Assembly: GCA_018857735.1 (NCBI GenBank)
Contig: JABMCL010002167.1
Span: forward strand, 490,001-554,000
DNA: 64,000 nt
Reading direction: 5' to 3'
Source of the DNA: Alviniconcha marisindica
Taxonomy: Eukaryota > Mollusca > Gastropoda > Provannidae
Shown here: positions 28,514 through 40,500 of the stretch, piece after piece
How positions within the stretch are numbered: the first letter of the stretch is position 1
Layout of the letters: each line of letters opens with the position of its first letter
Translations under genes and position numbers: made by a program
The notes under the pieces: generated by a model
Told to the model about the DNA's origin: nothing
The model's database searches: none
What the model saw: only the letters and a program-made list of their open reading frames with translations

Positions 28514-31500
28514 ACATGCACATAGACTGAACAAGAATTTTTTTTCTCTGTCTTTGAAACTGACATTGCCTCAAGGACTCATAAAATTCAGAGTGAATCT
28601 TAACCATAACCAGCTCTACAGCACCATAAAAAATAAAAAAACTTCTCAAAACCCTGGCCAGAATTGCCACTTTTGTGAAAATTGTCTGGCCTGGAAAAAG
28701 GCACCTTGGTTCTCCCAAACTGTTCACCTTTTTTCAAGAGGCCCAAACGTGCAGATTATTTCCCCATTACTTACAAAACGTCATCTACATTCACTGACAC
28801 TACAACGCTCCTCTCAAAATGTTGCGTACCAACCTTCAACAACAGCTGCGGTAGCGTGATGATGAAATGTTCCGTCAGCTTGGCCTTATCTTCTGCCACC
28901 TGCTTTGACTCTTTCGCCGTTAGCTGTAAGTAGGGCAAAAGCAGACCAGCTTACATTCAAATACAGATAAAAGTACACTTAGAAAACAACAAGGAAAACC
29001 CCCCGTATTATTTCTTCAAAAGTTAGGGTATTTTCAATTCTCTTCTGATTTATTTTGTTCTCAGTTAAACTAATCTCAAAATAACGTCAATGCTGCCTCT
29101 GGAATAAATGGCAAACGCTTGTACTTTGCAGTGGAAATACAAGCCTCGCTTCAAATTTGCCAGAGAATTCAGCACCGAGACTACACATATCGCGATACAG
29201 AAACCAAAGCTACGGCAGCAAGAGGCTGTGAGACTTTCACATGTGCCACCAAAAACCCAGAACTGGGTATATTCTTGACTGGAAAACAAACGAACTGCAA
29301 AACATGTCTAGAAATATTGATGATTTTTTTCCCCCTCTTATATTTTTGTATGCTATGCTGAAAATTTAGCCATACAAAATACACCCAAACTGTACAAGTC
29401 AACAGGCTTGGAAAGCCATTAAAGGCAAAATGCCCTGGGGTGCAGAAGTGCGGTGTACCTTTCTGTTGGGTCCACGGCCGACAGGGGATTCTCCGGTAGC
29501 TGCCTGTCTCACACAGCACACCATGATCTCTATCAGACTGGTTTCCTGTCGATCGTCCAACGCTGCACACATAAACACACATGTTACACAGGGAACCTCT
29601 CACAGAACACCATGATCCCTATCAGACTGGTTTCCTGTCAATCGTCCAATGCTGCACACATAAACACACACGTTACAGGGAATGTCGCACAGAACACCAT
29701 GATCTCTACCAGACTGGTTTCTTGTTGGTAATCTAATACTGCATACATACACACAGGCTGCACACACACACACACACACAGGCTGCACACACACACACAC
29801 ACACACAAGCTGCACACACACACACACACACAATTACACAGTGAACATCACGCATGCTACAAACACACATACATTACATAGTGAATGTCTCACACAGACA
29901 CCCACACAGTCTCAACAGTCCCCGCACAAGTCTCAGTCACACATTTCCAAACTTTAATCACACACACAGAGGGAGACTCAAACCAGACCAGACCCCACAG
30001 TTACACACTTAATGTCTCAACAACTCCTCCAGTCATGCAGTCTCAATCTTTCACCACAGACCAGCACCATGACTAAGCCAGACCAGACCAGACACACATA
30101 CACGACGGACTTACGTTCTTCTCCACGCCCTGGTTCCTCCAGTAGAAGGTCGGTCATGCATTCCCAGTCTTTCATCATCTCGTTGATGTCCCACAAGCTG
30201 TCCACCAGGTACGCGGCATGCTCATGAAGCTGAAGAAATACAGGCTAGTAAAGCAGGCGATCAGAACCCAATTTCTAAAAACGTTTGTGTGCACAGGTTT
30301 CTTCTTGGGTTTTAGTACCCCACTCACGTGTGGTAGTTAAAATAGTCCAGGTTAAACTTCTCAGGCAAAAAAGAATAAGAAAAAAGATCCAATTTCTAAA
30401 AACTTTTGTGTGCACAGGTTTCTTCTTGGGTTTTAGTACCCCACTCACATTCGGTAATTAAAATAGTCCTGGTTAAATTTCTCAGGCAACTGATTTGAAA
30501 GAGAGAAAAAAAACAGACCCAATTTCTAAAAACATTTGTGCACAGCTACTAAAACCACACTCACACATGGCCGTTAAAATGGTCTGGGTTAAATTTCTCA
30601 GTCAAATGATTTGGAAAAAAATCCATTAGACCCTCTCAATGAAGAACTATATATGTTGCAGTTGAGCTAAATATTCGAGCTGTTGGGGCTAAATATCCTG
30701 AACAAACAATGACAGCTAAGTACAAATGGTTCCCTAACACCCCTCTCAGTGAAGAACTGGATGTCACGGATGAGCTAAATATCTGAGCGGTTGGGGCTCA
30801 ATATCTTAACAAACAATGACAGCTAAGTACAAATGGGTCCCTAACATCCCTCTCAATAAAAAAACAAGATGTCCCAGATGAGTGGAGTGGTGAGGATGAA
30901 CAAATAACGAAAGCCAAGTACAGACGGTTCACTAACCTCGCTCTCAATGAAGAACTGGACGAGGTCGCGGATGAGGGGAGTGTTGGGGCTGCGCTTCTTG
31001 CCCTTGGCGGTCTTCAGGTGCTTGGTGGCCTCGTCGTCTCTCTGAAACAGCTTGGTGTTGAGGAACTCGCCGGCCGCCTGCGCCACCTGGCGGTGGGAGG
31101 AGTAAACCAACTCGTAGACGTTCTCACAGTCCTTGTCCGACAGCACCGAGTCACTGTTTCTGTCAACCACAACAGATAACCATTTTTTCCCCCTGCATAT
31201 TCTGGGAAGTCAGGTGGTGGTGATGTGGAGGGGTGGGGGGGATTCTGGGGTTTTCAACTGAATATAACTGGGGGTGGGGGGGGGGGGGGGGGGGGGGGGG
31301 GGGGAGAGAACAAGAGGTGCTAGGCCAGGCCAGAGGGAGGAGAGAAAGGAAAAGAGAGGGGGGAGGGCAGGCAGAGAGACCAGACAGGGAGCAGGAGGAA
31401 GTGGGAAGTGGGAGAAGGGGAGAGAGGAAGAAAGAAAAGAGGTGCTGGTAGACAGACAGAGAGGAAAACAACAACAACTTTAAACACCTGTCAACTCTGC

Positions 31501-34500
31501 AGGTCACATTAGGGAATAGGGAACGGCATGTTGGGGGTGGGGGACTGGGGACACAAAAGAGAGGATGGGGGAACCTGAGGCAGTGCTGCTGCTGGGTACA
31601 AGGCGGACTAACCTCAGGACGTTGATGACCAGCTTGATGGCTTGGACAGCCACGTCGTACTCCTTGTCCAACGTCATCTCCACAATACGATCCTGCGCAC
31701 ATCACAACTCACTGTCACTCCACACTGTCACAGCACACCTGCGTCACTCCACAGTCACAACACACCTGTGTCACTACACACACACACACACACACAGCAC
31801 ACCTGCATCACTCCACAGTCACAACACACCTGTGTCACTACACACACACACACACAGCACACCTGCATCACTCCACAGTCACAACACACCTGTGTCACTA
31901 CACACACACACACACCTGTGTCACTCCACACTGTCACAGCACACCTGCATCACTCCACAGTCACAACACACCTGTGTCACTACACACACACACACACACA
32001 GCACACCTGCATCACTCCACAGTCACAACACACCTGTGTCACTACACACACACACACACACACAGCACACCTGCATCACTCCACAGTCACAACACACCTG
32101 TGTCACTACACACACACACACACACACAGCACACCTGCATCACTCCACAGTCACAACACACCTGTGTCACCACACACACACACACACAGCACACCTGTGT
32201 CACTGCACACTGTCAAAACACACCTGTCACTACACACATACAACGTATCGGTATCACACCTGTCACTACACACTTACAACATATCTGTCAGCAATCACAA
32301 CACACCTGTCACTGTACACACAAAACACCTGTTGTGAATGCATGTACTGTCACTACATACAGTACATGCAATCACAACACACCTTTTAGTGTTCCCACAC
32401 AAACTCACCACACACCTGTTCACACGCCACCCCCACAAAACAATCAAGCAGAGCACTCTCACATAAACACATCACACGCATACAATCACTTACACATAAA
32501 CACAGTCACTACGCCTATCCCAATCGACCTTAACCTTTAACAAGTTCACTTACGGAGAGATCCTCGTCCTGCACAGGCCAGCGCTTCAGGCACAGTTCGC
32601 ACATCACCACGAGCATACCCCTCTCCCATCACACACACTGAACTCGAACCTGTTGGTAAAGGAGTTGCCAGCTTGAGGGAGTAGACCTGGTCTGTGCAGA
32701 CGGGGCCAGCGTCTTCAGGCAGCAGTTGCGCACATCACCCACCTGAGCAAACCACACATGGTCCGTCACAACACTCAGAACTCAGAACTTGATTACTCAA
32801 GGATTGAGATTTTAGGCAGTAGCCTGTTCTTACAATCTGTCCTTGCTAAGCTACATAGACAACACAATAAAGATTATTAATGACACTTTCAAAACTCACA
32901 CAGTATTACAAAACGGTAACAACATCGATACTAGCAACACAACCAACAATAGGCACAACTAGGTTACTGAATGTCGCAGGCAATATAACCTGATGGAGAC
33001 ATTGTTATCCACACAGATGTGTATCAAAACTGCGTATACAGACGTGGTGTTTTATTACATTAAAATCATACAAATACAGGCCTAGGATAGTGCAGAGTGT
33101 AGGAACTTACACCATCACCTTGAGAACGCTGTGCCATGCAGCTGTTCCACTTTTAAATCCCCCACCCCACCCCCACATGATCCATCATAACACTATCACT
33201 TTGAGCATGCTGTGCCATGCAGCTGTTCCACTTTTAAATACCCCCCCCCCCCCCCCCCAGTAAGGCCTACAGGAAACACCTTTGCCTACAGGGCTCTACT
33301 CCAAATATTCTTTCCTGCTCTTGCCATATGTTTTGGCATACTTTGTTTTGGCATACTCCATACTTTTGGCGGCCACTGGAAAATCTTTCTGGTGATCAAG
33401 GTGTTTGTCAATCAGTGAAGCAAGAAAATCTCCACAGGACACGGTCAGCGCCTGTCTCAAATGTTGAAGACTGTCCCCATCCCTTTAGCAGCTGGTGGTC
33501 AAACTGAATGGGCAACAGTGTCACCCAGCATCACTCACCTTGTCACTGAGCGTCCACCCCACTTATCTGAGGTCACCCAGCATCACTCACCTTGTCACAG
33601 AGCGTCCACCCCACTTATCTGAGGTCACCCAGCATCGCTCACCTTGTCACAGAGCGTCCACCCCACTTATCTGAGGTCACCCAGCATCACTCACCTTGTC
33701 ATAGAGTGTCCAGCCCACGTATCTGAGGTCACCCAGCATCACTCACCTTGTCATAGAGCGTCCAGCCCACGTATTTGAGGTAACTGTCATCCAGGAACAT
33801 GTTGGGGTACTTTTTCATCCACACCCCGATCTCCGCCATGCAGATGGAGCGAATCTCAGGCTGCGTGTCCCTGGAACAAACAGGAAGTTGTATCCACAAT
33901 GAGACCTTGCTTTTGAGACAAAGTCTATTCACCCCTTTCCAGCCAAAGAATTTGTACTGCCAGTACAATCCCTTCCCAAAAGAGTCTCCAAGACTAGTTA
34001 AGCCATCCTGAACTGTGTTTTTTTCTGTCTAGAACATTGCTTCTCCTGAGGGTGCATGAACAGACTTTGCGCAAGACATTCTGGCAATTGAGAAACCTTA
34101 CTTCTGCAGCCAAAGAATTTGACCTGCTGATGCAATTCCTTCCCAAATTTTTCAAAGACAAGTCCAAAAATGTTTGTTTTTTGTGTAGAACTTTGCCTCT
34201 CCTATGCATGAACAGTCAGAATTTGATCCTGTGACATCTTCCTGGCAGATGGGAAACCCTTTGCCATGAATGTAATGTAACACATGCAGGAAAAGGGTCA
34301 AGACCACCTTTTGATAAAAGGATTCAAACCAATGGTTAAGGTGACCTTTTGATTAAAGGACAGGACAAAAGGTGATGTTTCTGGGACATTGGTGCATCAG
34401 AAATTAACAATGTGGCAAAAATACATCTTGCAAGTGGCACAATCCACACAAGTTATAAACTCTCTTAGCTGACAGCATTACCACTGACTTTCTATTTCTA

Positions 34501-37500
34501 GTCACATATACTGTGAACCTCTTTGTTTCTCAACGTTTACACTCTTAAACTTCATTATTCATTGGGATAAAAAATAATAATCTAGAAGTGCTACGCACAC
34601 ACACACACACACACATACATCCCAGACGTTTTGGAGACCTCTATTTAAAAGTTCCAGGACTTTTTATTTTGCTTCATCAAGAAAGCAGCAGCCTCTTTTC
34701 AATTTTAGACATTTCAGAGCAGCACCAGTGGACAGATTTGTTCATTCGACTTGTTTAATGCACAGCTGTCTCCTTCCTTAGCGGTAATCGTGGGTGACTG
34801 AGATCCAGGAGGTTGGGGTGCAGGGGGGAAGGTGGTGGAAGAACAATACTTAACAATGCTACGCTATCACCACCAGAACGAATTATGCATTAAAATGGCC
34901 AGCAATGAGCCATGTTAATATTCCAATCATTATGAGAGGCAGTCAACAGACAGCATCCAAAATCGCAACTTTTGAAGAGAAAAGAGATCCGAAGCAGGGG
35001 AATCAAACTGACACTGTCCACCTCCCAGCCTGACCACTAGGCCAAATTGACGCTGTCCACTTCCCAGCCCTACCACTAGGCCAAACTGACGCTGTCCACT
35101 TCCCGGCCTGACCACTAGGCCAAACTGACGCTGTCCACTTCCCAGCCTGACCACTAGGCCAAATTGACGCTGTCCACTTCCCAGCCCTACCACAAGGCCA
35201 AACTGACGCTGTCCACTTCCCAGCCTGACCACTAGGCCAAATTGACGCTGTCCACTTCCGGCCTGACCACTAGGCCAAACTGACGCTGTCCACTTCCCAG
35301 CCCGACCACTAGGCCAAACTGACGCTGTCCACTTCCCAGCCTGACCACTAGGCCAAATTGACGCTGTCCACTTCCAGCCCCACCACTAGGCCAAACTGAC
35401 GCTGTCCACTTCCCAGCCTGACCACTGGCCAAACTGACGCTGTCCACTCCCAGCCCGACCACTAGGCCAAATGACGCTGTCCACCTCCCAGCCTGACCAC
35501 TAGGCCAAACTGACGCTGTCCACTTCCCAGCCTGACCACTAGGCCAAACTGACGCTGTCCACTTCCCAGCCTGACCACTAGGCCAAACTGACGCTGTCCA
35601 CCTCCCAGCCCGACCACTAGGCCAAACTGCGCTGTCCACCTCCCAGCCCGACCACTAGGCCAAACTGAGCTGTCCACCTTCCAGCCACCACTAGGCCAAA
35701 CTGACGCTGTCCACTTCCCAGCCCAACCACTAGGCCAAACTGACGCTGTCCACTTCCCAGCCCGACCACTAGGCCAAACTGAGCTGTATTCCACTCCACT
35801 AGCCAAACTGAGCTGTCCACCTCCCAGCCTGACCACTAGGCCAAACTGCCGCTGTCCACTTCCCAGCCTGACCACTAGGCCAAACTGACGCTGTCCACTT
35901 CCCAGCCCGACCACTAGGCCAAACCCGCTCACCCAGAACTTCAAAAGAGAAGCTTACCTGTAACGGTGAACGAAGACACCTTTAAAAATGTAGGTCAGCA
36001 TGTTTCTGATCTCTGCCTGGTTCTCTTCAAGCTGCAAAGGAACCCAACATGAATGACATTTCCTGTATTAAGACAACTTTTTTGGAGGAAACACATCACA
36101 TTTCCTGTATTAAGACAACTTTTTAGGGGGACCAAATCACATTTCCTGTTCTAAGACAACTTTTTTTTCAAAAACAATGAAAACACACCTGCACCACAGT
36201 GAAGAAGAGTGAAAATCAGCTACAGGGTACTACCATTGTTATTCTTACTGACACTTTACTCTGAGCACAATGCTGGGTCCAAAAGTAAAACGTTAAAAAG
36301 GTTCCCATCCTGTCTCTGGGAAAACCCAGCCATCCACTCACTTCCTGCCTGCAGGAAACCTGTGCACTCATCTCCCAACTGCAGAAAAACCCATTCACTC
36401 ATTTCCTGTTTCCAAGAAAACTGGTTCATCCACTTCTGGTCTACAAAGAAACCCTATTCACTAATTTCCTGCCTGCGAAGAAACCCCACTGATTTGCTTT
36501 CCATCTGAAAAAACCCATTTACTCACTTCCTGCACGCACAAAACCTTTTCACTCACTTCCAGTCTTGAGAAACCCATTCACTCAATTCCCGTCTTTGAGA
36601 AGAGAACAAAAATGGACTTAACTCACTTCCCATCTATAAGAGCGAGTTACTAAGACAACACATTCACCCATTTCTTTGTCTCAAAGATAACACGCTCAGT
36701 TCTTGTCATAGAAAACTCATCCACCCATTTCTTGTCTCTCAGAAAACCCATGCACTCACTTCCTGTCTTTAAGAAAACCTATGCACTCACTTCCTGTCTC
36801 TAAGAAAACCCATGCACTCACTTCCTGCCTCTAAGAAAACCCATGCACTCACTTCCCGTCTCTCAGAAAACCCATGCACTCACTTCCCGTCTCTTAGAAA
36901 ACCCATGCACTCACTTCCTGCCTCTAAGAAACCCCATGCACTCATTTCCCATCTCTAAGACCCACCCACTTCTTGTCTAAGAAAACCAATTTGCTCATTC
37001 CTGTTTCAAAAGTCTAAGAAAACTTGTCCATCTGCTCCAAGTCTCTAAGAAGACCACACACTTCCTGTCTAAGAAAACCCTGGCACTTGCATCCTGTCTC
37101 TAAGAGGACCCACCCATTTCTTGCCTAAAAAGACGCACCTGTTCACTCACTTTCCATCTCAACAGTCTAAGAAAACTTGTCCATTCACTCCCTGTCTACA
37201 AGAAGACCACAAACTTCTCATCTAAGAAAACCCATGCACTCATGTCCTGTTTCCAAGACACCCCCCCCCACTCCAATAACAACAAACCCCCTGTTCACTC
37301 ACTTCCCTTCTCAACAGTCTAAGAAAGCCTGCCCACTCACTTCCTGTCTCTTGGTCATGAGCAGTTCCAGTCGATCCCCAGCACGTTTGTTCTGTTGCTT
37401 GGCTCGCTCCGCCTCGTACTGCCGCTGTGTGTTGTCAAGGTTGATGCTCAAGTTCAAGGCCACGTCCACCAGCGCCGTCATCAGCTTCATTGCTGACCGG

Positions 37501-40500
37501 CCAAAAAAAAAGAGGGTGTTGTAAGGCTCAAACCACACCTTAAAACTCCAAATGCATCACTGACAACATCACAACAACTCCCACCCCCTCTATGAGCAGT
37601 GGCTGTTTATATGAAATTCCAAAACTTTCCAAGACCCTGTTCCAAAATACTTTCCCCAAACTTTCCATGTTCTTGGCCAAAAATATCACTTTTCCCAAAC
37701 CTTCTAAGACTTTGACCCCAGATACCACTTTTTTCTCAAACTTCCACTGACCATGGCCAAAAATTAAAAAAATCCCACACTTTCCAAGACTTTGGCCCAA
37801 AAATTTCACTTTTCCAAAACTTTCCAAGACCTTTGCCATTCTTCCCAAACTAATACCGTGGCCCAAAATACCACTTTTCCCAATACCATAGCCAAAAATA
37901 CCCATTTCCCCAAATTTTCCAATGGCCCAAAATTCAACTTTTCCCAAACTTTCCAACAACATGGCCCGAGATGCCACTTTTTTCAAACTGTCAATACCAT
38001 GGCCAAAAGTGCCACTTTTCCCAAACTATCCAAGACCGTGGCCAAAAATGCTGTGCTTCCCAAACCTTCCCAGACCTTGAAGAGGAAATGGGCACCTCAA
38101 CTGTTCCCCAAAGACTGCACAAACCCTGCAGCCTCGCCTTGTGCTGTACCTGCCAATGTGCTGGTGTGTCTGAAGGCTCGAACCTGCGAGTCGGTCAAGC
38201 CCGTGAGCAGGGAGATGACGTTGTCCATCATGTACTGGTCGTAGATGATGCTGTACTGGCACTGCCGAACCAGCACCTGGACAAACTCACAGAAGTTGGA
38301 GCGGAACTTCTTCCACATTGGCCCACTCATGATCAAAGGGTAGTCGCCGCTCTCCTGCAACAAGCCAACGTGGCCAGTCAAAATCAGGTCTGCAACCACA
38401 CAGCCGAGTTAAAATTTGGATATGGACTAACATCCAGATCAAGCTTAGGTTAGTTAGTAGCCAACACATAAATTCAAAGTTTGACTCAAGAACCGCGGAC
38501 TTAATAAAAATTACAATGGCGACTGAATGATTTTTGTGTTTTTCCCTCTTCTTTCTCCGTGTGTGAGTAATCATATCCACCGCCCCTTGCCATCTCCCTT
38601 CTAAGATGATGGCAACTGAGCTGTAAGTTCCCCGCCCCCTCCAGGATGAGATTAAAGACAGATAATGGATTTTTAACGCCCAGTCAACCATGACAGTTGT
38701 ACCTGGGCGAGAGATGAGACCCAGCTAAAAATGACATGGAGGAAAGCTGTGAGGGTGCATAGGGAGGAAGAGGGGGAGGTGAGACTATTAGCAACCAACA
38801 CAATAAAGATCCTTTTCATCTGCTTGAGATTACTTTGATTGACAAAATCTGCTTGTAGGGGGATGGTGATGAACTGGGCGATGTCAATCTAAATCCTACA
38901 GACCTCGTCAAACTCCTCGGTCATTTTGCGGATGATTTCCGCATGCTCCATGTTGGCGTACATGTAGGGTGTGATCTGACCACGACACCCGGAGCACTGG
39001 ATGAAGAACTGGATGAGCTCCAGCAGCGCCGCATTGCGGTCAACCTTGTAGCCTTCGATCCAGTCATCCACCACAGCCTGAAAGCAAACGGTCATGGGGA
39101 TTAGCCGTGATCAACCAGGAGCATTTCACCTGTACACCCAACCCCAACTTGGACAGTTCACCTGCACACCCAACCCTAATTTGGACAGTTCACCTGCACA
39201 CCCAACCCTGATTTGGACATTTCACCTGCACACCCAACCCCAAGTTGGACACTTCACCTGCACACCCAACCCCAATTTGGATGTATCACCTGCACACGCA
39301 ACCCAATTTGGATGTTTCACTGGCACACCCAACCCCAATCTGGACAGTTCACCTGCACGCCCAACCCCAACTTGGACATTTCACCTGCATACCCAACCAC
39401 AATTTAGACACACAGTTAGCACTTAAAAACAACAACAACTGCAAATACACACCCAGAATTTCAAATGTGATGAGAGAAATTGAGAAAGAAAATATTTTTT
39501 TACTTAGTTTTTTCATTACGTCTCTGTGGAATCTTCTTCCAGTAATGACTGTCTAACAGGGTGGGCACAGAGCCCAGCATGTGCTGGTCACCCAGCCACG
39601 CGCTGACCACGCTGATTAGGCCTAATTTGGCTTTCCAGAGTGAGGCCTCTCAGTGCTACCTTCTCTCCATATGCTGTGTGACCCACGCAGTTGACAGGGT
39701 ATTAAAAACTAATACTCAATCAACCAGTGTCAGCCACGATGCATAAACATGCGTACATGACGCACCAAGCTGGGGCCTGACGCACTAAAAACCACTGACC
39801 TGTGCATCACCTGGATGCACATGATTCGACCCAGCTGCACCAAAACATAGCAGTATGTATTACATTACGGGTCAGTGTATCAGTCACGCAGTTTGTGTCA
39901 GTACGAGTGACTCTCAGTTTGGTTTTTCTTTGCTTCTGTGTGTGTGTGTGTGTGTCTGTGTGTGCGCGCGAGAGTCTATGCGTGTGTGTGTGTGACAGCA
40001 AGTTTGCGAGTCTCTGTGTGTGTCTTGCCCTGATATAACTGTACTGGTTGACTGGGCGTAAAACACCAAGTCTCTTACTTATAAATCGTGTGAGTGCATG
40101 TGCACACACGAGTGCATGTGTGCACGCATCATCATCATCATCATTCACAATTAAGTCTCCGGTATATGGTCAATGACTCTCTGAACTTGCACACTGTGCC
40201 CCTCTGGGATTTCAGCATCCAAACTCGCACCTCAGTGCCGACCCCCCCCACCCACCACCCTTGTTAAAATGCAATGAACACTGACTGCCCGCCGCCCTCC
40301 ACCCCACCCCTGACTCACCTGCAGCGAAGCCTTGCCGTTCTTGACAACCTCGAACAGGCTCCCATCCCCCCTCTCTTCTTCCTGTCCTTTCCTTCGGGCT
40401 GCTGCGCCACTCTCCCCTTTCTTCCGCTTGGCAGCCTAAGGACATGCAACAATATGAGTGAGGACCATTCTTAAACACGTGAAGTGTGAGGAGGGGGTGG

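Noticed and set aside
31565..32540. Plus-strand His/Thr-rich ORFs
   Set aside because: Translation of CA-rich repeats, antisense to STAG exon 10 at the start.
39105..39415. Exon-3 donor origin of the 32-bp array
   Set aside because: Shares only TCACCTGCA with the donor; the unit has no further exon sequence.
40050..40085. Full SINE at the GTTGACTGGGCG tail
   Set aside because: Only the tail is visible; no tRNA-like head upstream, just GT repeats.
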